From assembly GCA_030066245.1 (NCBI GenBank), contig JASJBY010000016.1, positions 1-23,552 on the forward strand: a DNA stretch of 23,552 bases, written 5' to 3'. Below, piece by piece: positions 1 through 7,529 of the stretch. Positions within the stretch are counted from its first letter, which is position 1, and every line of letters starts with the position of its first letter. Source of the stretch: Gammaproteobacteria bacterium. GTDB lineage: Bacteria > Pseudomonadota > Gammaproteobacteria > JAABTG01. The position numbers were made by a program, and so were the translations under genes. Under the pieces are notes generated by a model. It made no database searches. It was given only the letters and a program-made list of their open reading frames with translations, and was not told the origin of the DNA.

Positions 1-813
1 TACGAGAGCGCTGAGTATTTTCGCCGCGAGATGGAGAAGAGCGGTGCCCTTGAGCGCACCGCTGTGTTTCTCAACCTGGCAAACGACTCCAGCGCGCAGC
101 GGCTGTTGACGCCCCGCTTCGCCCTCACGGCCGCCGAGTATCTCGCTTTCGTCGAGGGGAAACACGTTCTGGTCATCCTCACGGACATGACCACGTACTG
201 CGAGGCCCTTCGGGAGGTTTCCGCCAGCAAAGGCGAGGTGCCCGGCCGCAAAGGCTACCCGGGCTACATGTACTCTGATCTGGCAACCATATTCGAGCGG
301 GCTGGGCGCATCCGTGGCGTCGATGGCTCCCTGACTCAGCTGCCGATCCTGACCATGCCGGCCGATGACATCAGTCATCCGGTGCCCGATCTGACCGGCT
401 ATATCACCGAGGGCCAAATCGTGCTCGACCGTGATCTGCACAGGCGTGGCATTTATCCGCCTGTCAGGGTGCCGCCCAGCCTGTCGAGACTGATGAAGGA
501 CGGCACGGGAGAAGGCTATACCCATGGTGACCACCCGGCCTTGGCCGCGCAACTCTACGCCTCATATGCCCGTGCCATGCAGGCGCGCATCCTGGCAAGC
601 GTGGTTGGCGACGAAGGGCTGTCGGCGCTGGACCGCCGTTACCTGGATTTCGGCGATCGGTTCGAGCATGCGGTCGTGAATCAGGCGGGACCCAGACACT
701 TGGAGGAGAGCATGGGCGAGGGATGGGCCGCCTTGGCTCTGCTGCCGGCAAGCGAGCTGCACCGGCTTAACGATGAGCAGATCCAGCTTCATCTTGGTTC
801 CGGCGAGGTTTGA
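1..813 (+). CDS. atpB: V-type ATP synthase subunit B (3' part only)
   Basis: This is the C-terminal 270 residues of the non-catalytic B subunit of the V/A-type ATPase V1 head. The reading frame is open from base 1, so the start lies before the window; family members run about 460-480 residues. Hallmarks visible are the nucleotide-interface stretch SDLATIFERAGRI, followed by LPILTMPADDISHPVPDLTGYITEG, given here as LPILTMPADD and ISHPVPDLTGYITEG, and the closing helical domain. B alternates with catalytic subunit A in the hexamer. The stop is followed after one base by the subunit D gene, so the two are translationally linked. The direction (ATP synthesis or ATP-driven pumping) and the ion (H+ or Na+) cannot be read from this part. 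Family assignment is very secure. Confidence 0.96.
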   Translation, partial: YESAEYFRREMEKSGALERTAVFLNLANDSSAQRLLTPRFALTAAEYLAFVEGKHVLVILTDMTTYCEALREVSASKGEVPGRKGYPGYMYSDLATIFERAGRIRGVDGSLTQLPILTMPADDISHPVPDLTGYITEGQIVLDRDLHRRGIYPPVRVPPSLSRLMKDGTGEGYTHGDHPALAAQLYASYARAMQARILASVVGDEGLSALDRRYLDFGDRFEHAVVNQAGPRHLEESMGEGWAALALLPASELHRLNDEQIQLHLGSGEV

Positions 814-814
814 G

Positions 815-1426
815 ATGCGCGAACTGGTCCCCACCCACAGTGCGTTGCTGGATCTGCGGCAAGAACGCGAGGGCATGCAAGAGGGCTATCAGTTCCTGGA
901 CGAGAAACGCCTGGTGCTGGCCGCAGAAATCGTCAACGAGCTTCAGCGCTATGCGACCGTGCGGCAGCGCATGAATACGCTCTCCGCCGAGGCCGCGGGG
1001 GCGCTGCGGGCGGCCGTCATGCGCCATGGGCTGGAAGGATTACAGGTCTACCCCGTTTCCAGCGTGCCGGGCGCCGAGTTGGAAGTCGTTCAGCGGTCTG
1101 TGCTGGGCGTGCCCCTGCAGCGTGCCCGCGTGCATGCGCAGGGCGCGCCGGCCGTTGCTTTGGACAATGCGTCTCCCGAGGCCAGCCAGTGCTGCCGGGC
1201 ATTCCGAGCTCTGCTGCCCGTGGCCGCTGAGATGGCGGCCGTCAGCGGCAACCTCCAGCGGCTACGGGACGAATACCGGCATACCGCGCGGCGGGCACGG
1301 GCCCTGGAGGACGTGCTCATACCCGAGCTCGATGAAACCCTGGCGGCTCTGGAACTGGCGATGGAAGACCTGGAAAGGGAAGAAGTGGTGCGGGCGCGCT
1401 ATCGGCGAGAGCATGGCGGACCCTGA
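815..1426 (+). CDS. atpD: V-type ATP synthase subunit D
   Basis: Subunit D is the central rotor stalk of the V1 sector, coupling ATP turnover in A3B3 to rotation of the membrane ring. The 203-residue product begins MRELVPTHSALLDL, matching the usual family opening (LVPTRSxLLxL), and has the expected long N- and C-terminal helices rich in Arg, Glu and Leu (about residues 1-75 and 145-200) around a less helical middle. I chose the ATG at 815 because GAGG lies six bases upstream and the homology begins there; an in-frame ATG at 773 would add 14 unrelated residues overlapping subunit B. No further ATPase gene follows: the next gene is convergent, so D ends the operon, and the I, K and E subunits must lie upstream or elsewhere. 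Confidence 0.95.
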   Translation: MRELVPTHSALLDLRQEREGMQEGYQFLDEKRLVLAAEIVNELQRYATVRQRMNTLSAEAAGALRAAVMRHGLEGLQVYPVSSVPGAELEVVQRSVLGVPLQRARVHAQGAPAVALDNASPEASQCCRAFRALLPVAAEMAAVSGNLQRLRDEYRHTARRARALEDVLIPELDETLAALELAMEDLEREEVVRARYRREHGGP

Positions 1427-1480
1427 TCCTCGCTTGAGCCCTCCACACGGGGTGCCATGCTTGCGTGTTCTCGCCAGCAC

Positions 1481-2035
1481 TCATTCCTTCAGGGCGTTGA
1501 AGCCTGCCGTAAAGCCTTTCAGGGAGACCGGAATGGGCACCGGCTTTCGGTTCAGGTCGTGGACAGTCACCTGAGCCGCCAGGCCAGCCTTGAATTCTGC
1601 CAGGAGGCTCTCTTCCAGGGCGAGGTACGCGCGGCAGCCGGTCGGAAGGCAGTGCTCTATGGGCAGCCTCCGGCTCTCGCCCTGGTCCACCCTGACCAGG
1701 AGGCCCGGGGGCAGGGATATGCCCAGAGGCAGGGTGAAGATGGCGGCTGGTCTGTCTTCCCTTACCGAATAGCCAACGGCTATGTGCAGCAGCGTGCGGT
1801 TGTCGTCCTGATTGACGAATCTCTGGGAAATCTGGCAAACCCGCGGGCCATCAGCCTGGGGCTGCTCACACTCGAGTTGCCAGTCTCGAAACACGCGGGA
1901 CTCGCCCGGGTTCGCCTCTGCGGTGTTCTGTGCGAGGCAGCTGAAACCAGGGCAGAGCCAAAGGACAGCCAATGCGGCCGCGCCTGCAAGGCGGCGGGTG
2001 GTGCGCGGGCGGCCAAAAAGGGGTGTGTCGGGCAT
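1481..2035 (-). CDS. Invasion-associated locus B (IalB)-family secreted protein
   Basis: The product is 184 residues with an N-terminal signal peptide: an Arg-rich n-region (RPRTTRRL), a hydrophobic core (AGAAALAVLWLC) and a probable cleavage site near CLAQN. The mature part has the IalB pattern: FRDWQLECEQ near its start, RVCQI, a central FTLPLGISLPPGLLVRVDQG block, then EHCLPTGCRAYL, with cysteines placed for disulfides. IalB proteins are periplasmic or outer-membrane associated and widespread in Proteobacteria; the name comes from Bartonella and does not imply invasion here. An ATG at 2041 also exists, but AGGA sits directly against it and six bases before the ATG at 2035, so I prefer 2035. 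The mobile element starts only 36 bp upstream, so the promoter probably lies inside it. Confidence 0.85.
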   Translation of the reverse strand: MPDTPLFGRPRTTRRLAGAAALAVLWLCPGFSCLAQNTAEANPGESRVFRDWQLECEQPQADGPRVCQISQRFVNQDDNRTLLHIAVGYSVREDRPAAIFTLPLGISLPPGLLVRVDQGESRRLPIEHCLPTGCRAYLALEESLLAEFKAGLAAQVTVHDLNRKPVPIPVSLKGFTAGFNALKE

Positions 2036-2070
2036 GAACATTCCTGTTGCGGGTAAAGGATAGTTGGGGA

Positions 2071-2093
2071 CCTAGCCCGGACTTCTCACCGGG
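2071..2093 (+). repeat. Left terminal inverted repeat of element copy 1
   Basis: The 23-bp end pairs with 2298-2320 with two mismatches. The inner part, CTCACCGGGATT, recurs at the left side of copy 2 (7530-7541). Confidence 0.8.
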
Positions 2094-2214
2094 ATTCGGA
2101 ATCTTGGGTCGCTCTGGCAAAGCAGATTGGCCGATCGTCCGCAGAGGCATAGCTGTAGCTATGTCTCAAGGGGGATCGGTCAAGATGCAAAGCCAGAGTG
2201 GGCCAAGAACCGAA
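2094..2214. repeat. Long foldback (imperfect palindrome) at the core of element copy 1
   Basis: Arms 2103-2136 and 2174-2207 are inverted copies (about 25 of 34 positions pair). At the centre GAGGCATAGCT (2144-2154) faces AGCTATGTCTC (2157-2167) across a GT loop with one mismatch. Outside the arms ATTCGG (2094-2099) faces CCGAAT (2209-2214). Either strand could form a hairpin of about 120 nt. This segment is absent from copy 2. It could act in transposition, as a transcription barrier between the two flanking genes, or as a structured leader for the IalB-family gene; none of these is shown by the sequence alone. Confidence 0.7.
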
Positions 2215-2297
2215 TAGGACGGGCTGTTCAAAAGGAAGGCGGGCTCGGTGAAGCCAATGTGCTGAGTTTGCCAACATAATCTCCGGTCCAAGGTCCG

Positions 2298-2320
2298 CCT
2301 GGTGAGAAATCCGGGCTAGG
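2298..2320 (-). repeat. Right terminal inverted repeat of element copy 1
   Basis: The reverse complement begins CCTAGCCCGGATTTCTCACC. A close copy ends the second element at 7653-7675. The stop codon of the neighbouring minus-strand gene (2316-2318) lies within this repeat. Confidence 0.8.
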
Positions 2321-2930
2321 GTAGCATGGATGGGCGCTCGTCGCCCTGCCAGTAAAAGTGTCCCCAGGGTTCGCCGGCCGCGTGCCTGAGCGTCTCCAGG
2401 AGGGCGGGTCCGGGTACTGCTTCAGCGGGGTGAATGCCCCAGATTTCGAGGAAGAATCGACCGAAGCCTGCCGATTGACGCCAGTCTAGCTCGAACGGAC
2501 TGGCATGATGGCCGCAGGTGGGGCACAGCCAGCGGTAATCTTCCGGACTCGACCTCCAAGCCTCGATCACCTTCTGCCAATCCGGCTCCCGGTGGCGGCA
2601 CTCGCGGCAGCGGGGCGGTGCCGTATTGCGACCCCTTATGAATTCAGGATGCTCACCGGCATACCAGATACCGACGTGACAGAACGCGTCTGCGTGGGCG
2701 GCGGGATCGGCAGGTGCGTCCAGCGGCGGCACGAGGGCGACAACGGGGGAGCAGCCCAGGAACGTAACCAGTTCGAGGAACCGGTCTCCGGGCAAATAGT
2801 GTGTGCGCCCGAGCAGGAGGAACGGCCTGCCGGCGAAACCCAGTGTGCCCAGCTCTCTGACAAGGCTTTCCGCGTCCGCCGGAACAACCTGGGGGTCGTT
2901 GGGTGTGAGCACGAGTTTGCTGCGCGTCAT
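2316..2930 (-). CDS. Uncharacterised protein with a four-cysteine zinc ribbon
   Basis: This 204-residue protein has no name I can recognise. Residues 108-139 carry a CREC...CPTC pair (C108, C111, C136, C139), expected to bind one zinc ion. The region before it (about 15-100) looks like an alpha/beta fold, with hydrophobic strands RPFLLLGRTHYL and SPVVALVPPL; the tail is aromatic (FGRFFLEIWGI, GHFYWQG). There is no signal peptide, so it should be cytoplasmic. The start at 2930 is the first good ATG. The last codon and the stop fall in the terminal repeat of the mobile element, so the present C-terminus (SMLP) may differ from that of relatives without the insertion. Reading frame and codon use look genuine. 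Confidence 0.72.
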   Translation of the reverse strand: MTRSKLVLTPNDPQVVPADAESLVRELGTLGFAGRPFLLLGRTHYLPGDRFLELVTFLGCSPVVALVPPLDAPADPAAHADAFCHVGIWYAGEHPEFIRGRNTAPPRCRECRHREPDWQKVIEAWRSSPEDYRWLCPTCGHHASPFELDWRQSAGFGRFFLEIWGIHPAEAVPGPALLETLRHAAGEPWGHFYWQGDERPSMLP

Positions 2931-3082
2931 CGCGAATGCCCGTACCGTCTGTCATGAAAAAGACATTTTTCTAACACAACCCGGTAGTACTCTGGTAGGC
3001 GTGGTTCAGTCGCGGCTCGAACAAGAGGGCGGCTCTGTCCCAGAGAAATCCAGCATTAGCCATGACCACGGAGGAGAAGGCA

Positions 3083-3301
3083 GTGGACGACTGGTATACC
3101 GGTGGCACCCCTCCAAGCGAAGAACAGCTCTGCGAGGAGATCGCCTACTACGAGCGCAAGTGCGCAGAGCTGGCCGGCAAGCCGCACACGCGAACTGGCG
3201 GCGTGCTCTCCCTCTGCCAGGCCCATGCCCTGCATCGCAAGAAGCTTCTCGCCGCCATGCGGGACGGCCGCCCTGAGGCGTGGATGGAGTATCGAGTCTA
3301 G
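3083..3301 (+). CDS. Small uncharacterised protein (72 aa)
   Basis: This is a short, mostly helical, charged protein with the core SEEQLCEEIAYYERKCAEL and HALHRKKLLAAMRDG; no family is recognised. I prefer the GTG at 3083 because GGAGGAG (3070-3076) sits six bases upstream; an in-frame ATG at 3062 would add seven residues but lacks a ribosome site. The stop overlaps that of the convergent ATPase gene: both use the same CTAG at 3298-3301. Two cysteines (CEEIAYYERKC) could be structural or metal-binding, but nothing confirms it. It is likely a real gene because of the strong ribosome site and amphipathic composition. Confidence 0.6.
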   Translation: MDDWYTGGTPPSEEQLCEEIAYYERKCAELAGKPHTRTGGVLSLCQAHALHRKKLLAAMRDGRPEAWMEYRV

Positions 3302-4995
3302 TCCCATTGCAACCCCCGCATACGGTTTACGGCAGCCGCCAGCTCGTGTAGCCGCGGCATGGCGAGGTTGCCGGCTGTCCATGGCAGCAGTATGTCCAGC
3401 CCGCGATCTTCGACTTCGCTGAGGGCAGACCGCAATCCCGCTACAAGACTGATCGGTTGCTGAGCGCCGTGTTTGGCATAGTAATGGATCAGCCAACCGA
3501 CGGCCCGCGTCTGACCTACGTCCACCAGCTGTTCGACTTTGGAAAGCTCGATGGTATGTTTTCCGTAAAGCAAGGCGGACTGGCCCCGGGCACCGATCTT
3601 GACTTCACGGCGTCCGTATCCAGCGTTCAGATCCGAGCGTCTGGGACGCCGCGTCGTTATGGGTTTCAGACCGGCCACCGTACCCAGCGGCAGCCTCTGA
3701 AGGTCATTTCCGGCCAGCCGGCGGGCTTCCCGGGTCACGTCGACGGGCTGGTAGGTGTCAAGCATGACCACCGTGTCTGCCGCCTCGAAGTAATCGCCCG
3801 AGCCCCCCATGACCAGCACGGTGGAAACGCCGTGCCGCTCGAACAGCTCGCGTATCCGATGCAGGAAGGGTGTTATCGGCTCCTTTTCCTTGGCCACCAA
3901 CGACTGCATGCGATGGTCCCGGATCATGAAGTTGGTGGCCGACGTATCCTCATCGACCAGCAGCAGCTGGGTTCCGCATTCCATGGCTTCCATGATGGCA
4001 GCGGCCTGGGAGGTGCTGCCGCTGGCGTTGTCGGTGGTGAAGCGCTGCGTGTCACGGCCCAGGGGAAGTCGATCGATGAACGGGGAGATGTCCACACGGG
4101 ACACTGCACGGCCGTCCTCGGCGCGGACTTTCATGGCGCTGGGTGACGTGGCCACCTGCTCCCGGCCATCCCCTGGCACGTGGTCGTAGACGCCGCGCTC
4201 CAGAGCGTGCAGCAGGGTGGACTTGCCGTGAAATCCGCCGCCGACTACCAACGTAACGCCCCTCGGCACACCCATGCCGCGCACGGAACCGGCGTTCGGA
4301 AGCTTGACGGTGCGCGCCAGGGACTCGGGAGCTCGCAACGGCAACGCCCCCTCAGTCAATGGGCGGTCATCGATGCCGCTGCGTCGCGGCAGAATGCTCC
4401 CGTCAGCCAGAAAGGCGACCAGACCGGCCGAGTCGAGCCATTGGCGGAGGTAAACCTGATCTTCCACGGATTTCACATGAAGCTCGGCCGCTTGCGGCGA
4501 CAGCTGCCGGTAGGCCATGCCATGCGCCACTACAGCCGGCAGCTCCCGAAAGAACATTTCTGCCGCCTCCTGGCTAAGCACGCGCCGTCCGGCTGCAGGC
4601 AGGCCCATGGTCAGGCGCGCCTCCACAGCGTTCGCATTCAGGATCACGGCGTTCCGGCGGAGCACTTGCTGTCCACCCGCGCATATCTCTACCAGACCGC
4701 TTTTGCCCGTGCCTCGGCCGCCCCTCACCCGTTCGCGAATGGCGGTCCGCAGTGCCCGTGCCACGAAGTCTTCCAGTGCCACACGTCGCACCGGTGTCGC
4801 CCACAGCTGCTTCGGATAGCCCGCCTGTTGCATGGGCATGCGCACGCTGATCCGGGACGGCTCGGCGAAGGGATCGCCCTGCACATGGTCGATGCTGAGC
4901 GTGAAGTCCGGGTAGCGGTAGACGCCTTTAAGTGTTTTGTAGGCCTGGTAGGACTGACGATCGATGCCGGACAAAAGCTGTTTCAGTCTGCGCAT
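3298..4995 (-). CDS. Predicted ATPase of the ABC class (PF09818-type)
   Basis: The 565-residue product matches the stand-alone ABC-class ATPase family, of usual length about 550-570. It opens MRRLKQLLSGIDRQSYQAYK, with the family-typical DFTLSIDHVQGDPFA near residue 30. The nucleotide-binding core has Walker A GGGFHGKST (252-260), a signature-like ASGSTSQAA (324-332) and Walker B LLLVDED (344-350), then DTSATNFMIRDHRMQ. There are no membrane segments and no partner permease nearby, so it is not a transporter component; the cellular role of the family is not established. The frame is open upstream to 5235, but those 80 residues lack family similarity, so I start at 4995. No clear Shine-Dalgarno precedes it. 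Its stop overlaps that of the convergent small gene. Confidence 0.9.
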   Translation of the reverse strand: MRRLKQLLSGIDRQSYQAYKTLKGVYRYPDFTLSIDHVQGDPFAEPSRISVRMPMQQAGYPKQLWATPVRRVALEDFVARALRTAIRERVRGGRGTGKSGLVEICAGGQQVLRRNAVILNANAVEARLTMGLPAAGRRVLSQEAAEMFFRELPAVVAHGMAYRQLSPQAAELHVKSVEDQVYLRQWLDSAGLVAFLADGSILPRRSGIDDRPLTEGALPLRAPESLARTVKLPNAGSVRGMGVPRGVTLVVGGGFHGKSTLLHALERGVYDHVPGDGREQVATSPSAMKVRAEDGRAVSRVDISPFIDRLPLGRDTQRFTTDNASGSTSQAAAIMEAMECGTQLLLVDEDTSATNFMIRDHRMQSLVAKEKEPITPFLHRIRELFERHGVSTVLVMGGSGDYFEAADTVVMLDTYQPVDVTREARRLAGNDLQRLPLGTVAGLKPITTRRPRRSDLNAGYGRREVKIGARGQSALLYGKHTIELSKVEQLVDVGQTRAVGWLIHYYAKHGAQQPISLVAGLRSALSEVEDRGLDILLPWTAGNLAMPRLHELAAAVNRMRGLQWD

Positions 4996-5310
4996 GGGAG
5001 TCGAGGTTTCGATCCACGGGTGAGCCCGGCAATATGCCCCGGGTGTAACCCTGCTGTTAGGATGTGGTTCACTTTGCCGCCCATCGGGCGCCCCAACGAG
5101 AGCACGGGCCTGACGCCACAATATAACCCGCCCGGTCTTCACATGCGCCGCCGGGGGTCTGGCTCGATCAATGTGCTTTTCCGTTTGGGATGCGTGCGTC
5201 TGCCTTGCGTCGCGTTCTCCGGGCGCTGTGGCCACTGTCCGGTGCCAGGTCGGTTGTTTCGGGGGGTTCCCGGTCGCCCCAGCTTCGCGGTTTCCAGCAG
5301 CGCCCGCGGC
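4996..5310. other. Intergenic, 315 bp; leader of the ABC-class ATPase gene
   Basis: No gene is supported here. An AT-rich patch gives a TATATT hexamer on the minus strand (5125-5120) about 125 bp before the ATPase start, possibly a -10 box, but no matching -35 is evident. No clear terminator hairpin with a T-run follows the peptidase gene. Confidence 0.35.
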
Positions 5311-6174
5311 TCAATGGGCGAGCTTGGCGGCGGCGCCGCAGAGGCCGCGTGCCACCTCGGCCATGGCAGGGTAGTTCAGCCGGTCCGGGGTATCGGTGGC
5401 AAGGTGATAGAACGGATAGCGATAGAGTGCGGTGTCAGTCACCATGAGCGCTGGGTAGCCTTGACGCCAGAACGACAGGTGGTCGCTCCAGGACACGCCG
5501 GGTACGAAACCGAAGGTAGCCACGTGCTGGCACGGGAAAGCGGAGTGAGCGCGGAATGCGGCGACGGTCTCGAGCATCGCCCTTCTGGAACGCAGGTTGG
5601 CTACGAAGGCGATGAAGTTGCCTCGGTCCGGATAGAAGTGCCGAAACAGCGGCGGGTACTGCTGGCTGCCTGGCTCGTTCCCGTAGTAGCCGATAGTCTC
5701 GAGGGATAACATCAGGCGGATGCGGTCGGCGCGGTCGCGGGCGGCCCCGGCGTATACGGCGCTCCCCATCTCCTTCCCCGCGAAGAAAGGGGGCTCCTCG
5801 TTCACGAATGCCACGAAACGCAGCGTCGCACCGAGCTGCAGCGACCTGCACCGGCGGCTGATGGCCATCAAGGCCGCAACGCCGCTGCCGTTGTCATTGG
5901 CACCCGGGCCGCCACGGACCGAATCGTAATGGGCGCCCAGCAGTATGATGTCCGTGGGACGGGAGCGCCCTGGAACGTTCACCTCCAGATTAGCGCACAG
6001 CACATCTCCGACCTGATAGACCTGGCGTTCCACCGTGTAGCCCTGGGCGGTCCATTCACTCTCGATGTAGTCGCTCGCCGCCTGAAGGGCGCGGGGACGG
6101 TACACGTTGCGCTCGCCGATGTCGCCAGCCAAAGTGTATACATGCCGCCGTAATTCCTCGTCACTGATGTCCAT
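5311..6174 (-). CDS. M28-family zinc metallopeptidase
   Basis: This 287-residue protein is a di-zinc aminopeptidase-type enzyme of family M28. The ligand series is complete: H82 and D84 in GAHYDSV, D94 in GANDNGSG, the catalytic pair E126-E127 in NEEPPFF, E159 in SLET, and H257 in FYHLATDTPDRL. SWSDHLSF (D231, H232) is also typical of the family. No signal peptide precedes the domain; the chain starts directly with helix MDISDEELRRHVYTLAG, so it should act in the cytoplasm, unlike many secreted M28 enzymes. The substrate (peptide N-terminus or another amide such as N-terminal glutamine) cannot be told. The gene is divergent from the phosphodiesterase gene across a 167-bp spacer. Confidence 0.92.
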   Translation of the reverse strand: MDISDEELRRHVYTLAGDIGERNVYRPRALQAASDYIESEWTAQGYTVERQVYQVGDVLCANLEVNVPGRSRPTDIILLGAHYDSVRGGPGANDNGSGVAALMAISRRCRSLQLGATLRFVAFVNEEPPFFAGKEMGSAVYAGAARDRADRIRLMLSLETIGYYGNEPGSQQYPPLFRHFYPDRGNFIAFVANLRSRRAMLETVAAFRAHSAFPCQHVATFGFVPGVSWSDHLSFWRQGYPALMVTDTALYRYPFYHLATDTPDRLNYPAMAEVARGLCGAAAKLAH

Positions 6175-6341
6175 GGCCCTCGTTTCGTCCCCTGTGCAGC
6201 TGTCCGCTACAAGATGTGTCCCCGATCGCGCGTGGTGTCAGAGGGGCTGCCCTGTTGCCGCGGGCTCTCTATCGGGAGTTAGAGCAGCTCGAGCCGCCCC
6301 GGCACATTCACCCCGTTGCAGAATATAGGCCTGCGGGGCAA

Positions 6342-7520
6342 ATGACGCACTTGCTTTCGGAACTGCACGTTCCCGACTACGGCAACGCCAGCATCGTCAA
6401 CCTGATGGCTTCCATCAGCTTGGGCCTCGGATCCGGGCCTGTTGACTATCCCGCCCTGCGCGAGCTTCCGCCCGATGAACTGGCAGACGCTCGGAATGTG
6501 CTACTGCTGGTGGTGGACGGCCTCGGATACGAGTATCTGCGCGGACAGGGTGATACGCACTTGGGTCGGCATGTGCGCGCCCGCCTGACCTCCGTGTTTC
6601 CGTCCACCACCGCGAGCGCGATCACCACTTTCCTGACTGGCACCGCGCCGCTCCAACACGCAGTGACCGGGTGGTACATGTACTTCCGGGAGCTGGGGGC
6701 GGTGTCGGCCGTGCTGCCGTTCACGCCGCGCATCGGCGGACCATCATACGACAGGCGCGGCGTCGATCCGACGCGGTTTTTCGGTCATCGAACGGTGTTC
6801 GACCACCTGGCTGTTCCGTCTTACCTAGTGGCTCCAGACGCGATCCTGGATTCCGACTTCTCACGGTCCCATTGCGGGCGAGCCGTTAGAACCGGGTACC
6901 GGAACCTGGCAGGTCTCATGGACCGCGTGCATAAGCTACTCCGTCGCAACCGGAAACGCCGCTACGTCTACGCCTACTGGTCGGAGCTTGACAGCCTTGC
7001 GCACCGCCACGGGGTTGGGAGCGGCGAAGTGGCCGAGCACCTCGTGTCGCTGGACGCCGCAATCGCTGACCTTTGCGCTGGCCTTGCCGGTAGCGACACG
7101 GCAGTCATCGTGACGGCAGACCACGGTCTGCTGGACACCGATGTGGGCAGTCGCCTGTGGCTGGACGATCATCCTGAGCTGGCGGAGAGCCTGGCCCTGC
7201 CCCTGTGCGGTGAACCGCGCGCCGCCTACTGTTACGTGCGGCCCGGGCGTCACGCGAGCTTCCGGGACTATGTCCGTGGTGAGCTCACGCAACAGGCTTA
7301 TGCCTTCACGAGCGACGAATTGGTGGAACGGGGGCTGTACGGCAACGGGACCGCGCACCCGCGCTTGCGCGAGCGCATCGGCGACTTCACCCTTGTCATG
7401 AAAGGGAACTACGTAATGCGTGACCGATTGTGGGGTGAGACGCCGCCTGACCATGTGGGTGTGCACGGGGGGGTCAGCTCGGCGGAAATGTATGTTCCGC
7501 TCGTCGTGCGGCGACTCTAA
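6342..7520 (+). CDS. Alkaline-phosphatase-fold phosphodiesterase / nucleotide pyrophosphatase
   Basis: The 392-residue product is a type-I phosphodiesterase (PF01663 superfamily). Metal and catalytic positions are in order: D59 in LLLVVDGLG, nucleophile-region threonines in FPSTTASAITTFLTG (about T90), D217 and H221 in WSELDSLAHRHG, D260-H261 in VTADHG, and H375 in DHVGVHGG. Two metal ions, usually zinc, are expected. No signal peptide is visible, so it is probably cytoplasmic. An upstream extension to 6216 is open, but its 42 residues look non-homologous; I start at ATG 6342, where MTHLLSELHVPDYG begins the conserved region, with only a weak GGGG ribosome site. The substrate is unknown; nucleotide or phosphonoacetate-type diesters are possible. 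Confidence 0.88.
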   Translation: MTHLLSELHVPDYGNASIVNLMASISLGLGSGPVDYPALRELPPDELADARNVLLLVVDGLGYEYLRGQGDTHLGRHVRARLTSVFPSTTASAITTFLTGTAPLQHAVTGWYMYFRELGAVSAVLPFTPRIGGPSYDRRGVDPTRFFGHRTVFDHLAVPSYLVAPDAILDSDFSRSHCGRAVRTGYRNLAGLMDRVHKLLRRNRKRRYVYAYWSELDSLAHRHGVGSGEVAEHLVSLDAAIADLCAGLAGSDTAVIVTADHGLLDTDVGSRLWLDDHPELAESLALPLCGEPRAAYCYVRPGRHASFRDYVRGELTQQAYAFTSDELVERGLYGNGTAHPRLRERIGDFTLVMKGNYVMRDRLWGETPPDHVGVHGGVSSAEMYVPLVVRRL

Positions 7521-7529
7521 GGCGGAGCC

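Larger units (their letters stand above)
2071..2320. mobile_element. 250-bp non-autonomous element with terminal inverted repeats (MITE-like), copy 1
   Basis: The ends are near-perfect inverted repeats: 2071-2093 begins CCTAGCCCGGACTTCTCACC, and the reverse complement of 2298-2320 begins CCTAGCCCGGATTTCTCACC (21 of 23 bases match). The interior has no transposase gene, but the last 79 bp (2242-2320) match 7597-7675 at 71 of 79 positions. Within that block the plus strand reads LGEANVLSLPT-stop at 2244-2279, and copy 2 reads LGEANMLSLPT-stop with mostly silent changes. This looks like the tail of a transposase, so the element is probably an internally deleted insertion sequence. No target-site duplication is visible (GGGA left, GTAG right). 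The IS family is not assigned; IS1380-like ends are a guess. Confidence 0.75.

Noticed and set aside
2094..2214. Integron attC-like recombination site
   Set aside because: The fold is long enough, but the conserved outer core (GTTRRRY and its complement) is not present, no integrase gene is nearby, and the segment lies within terminal inverted repeats.
2067..2324. Target-site duplication around the element
   Set aside because: The flanking four bases are GGGA and GTAG; no direct repeat of 2-9 bp is convincing.
4180..5709. Long open frame (509 codons) on the plus strand opposite the ABC-class ATPase and the start of the intergenic region
   Set aside because: It mirrors the GC-rich codon pattern of the minus-strand ATPase gene, whose product has intact Walker motifs. 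The plus-strand product is His/Arg/Pro-rich without recognisable domains.
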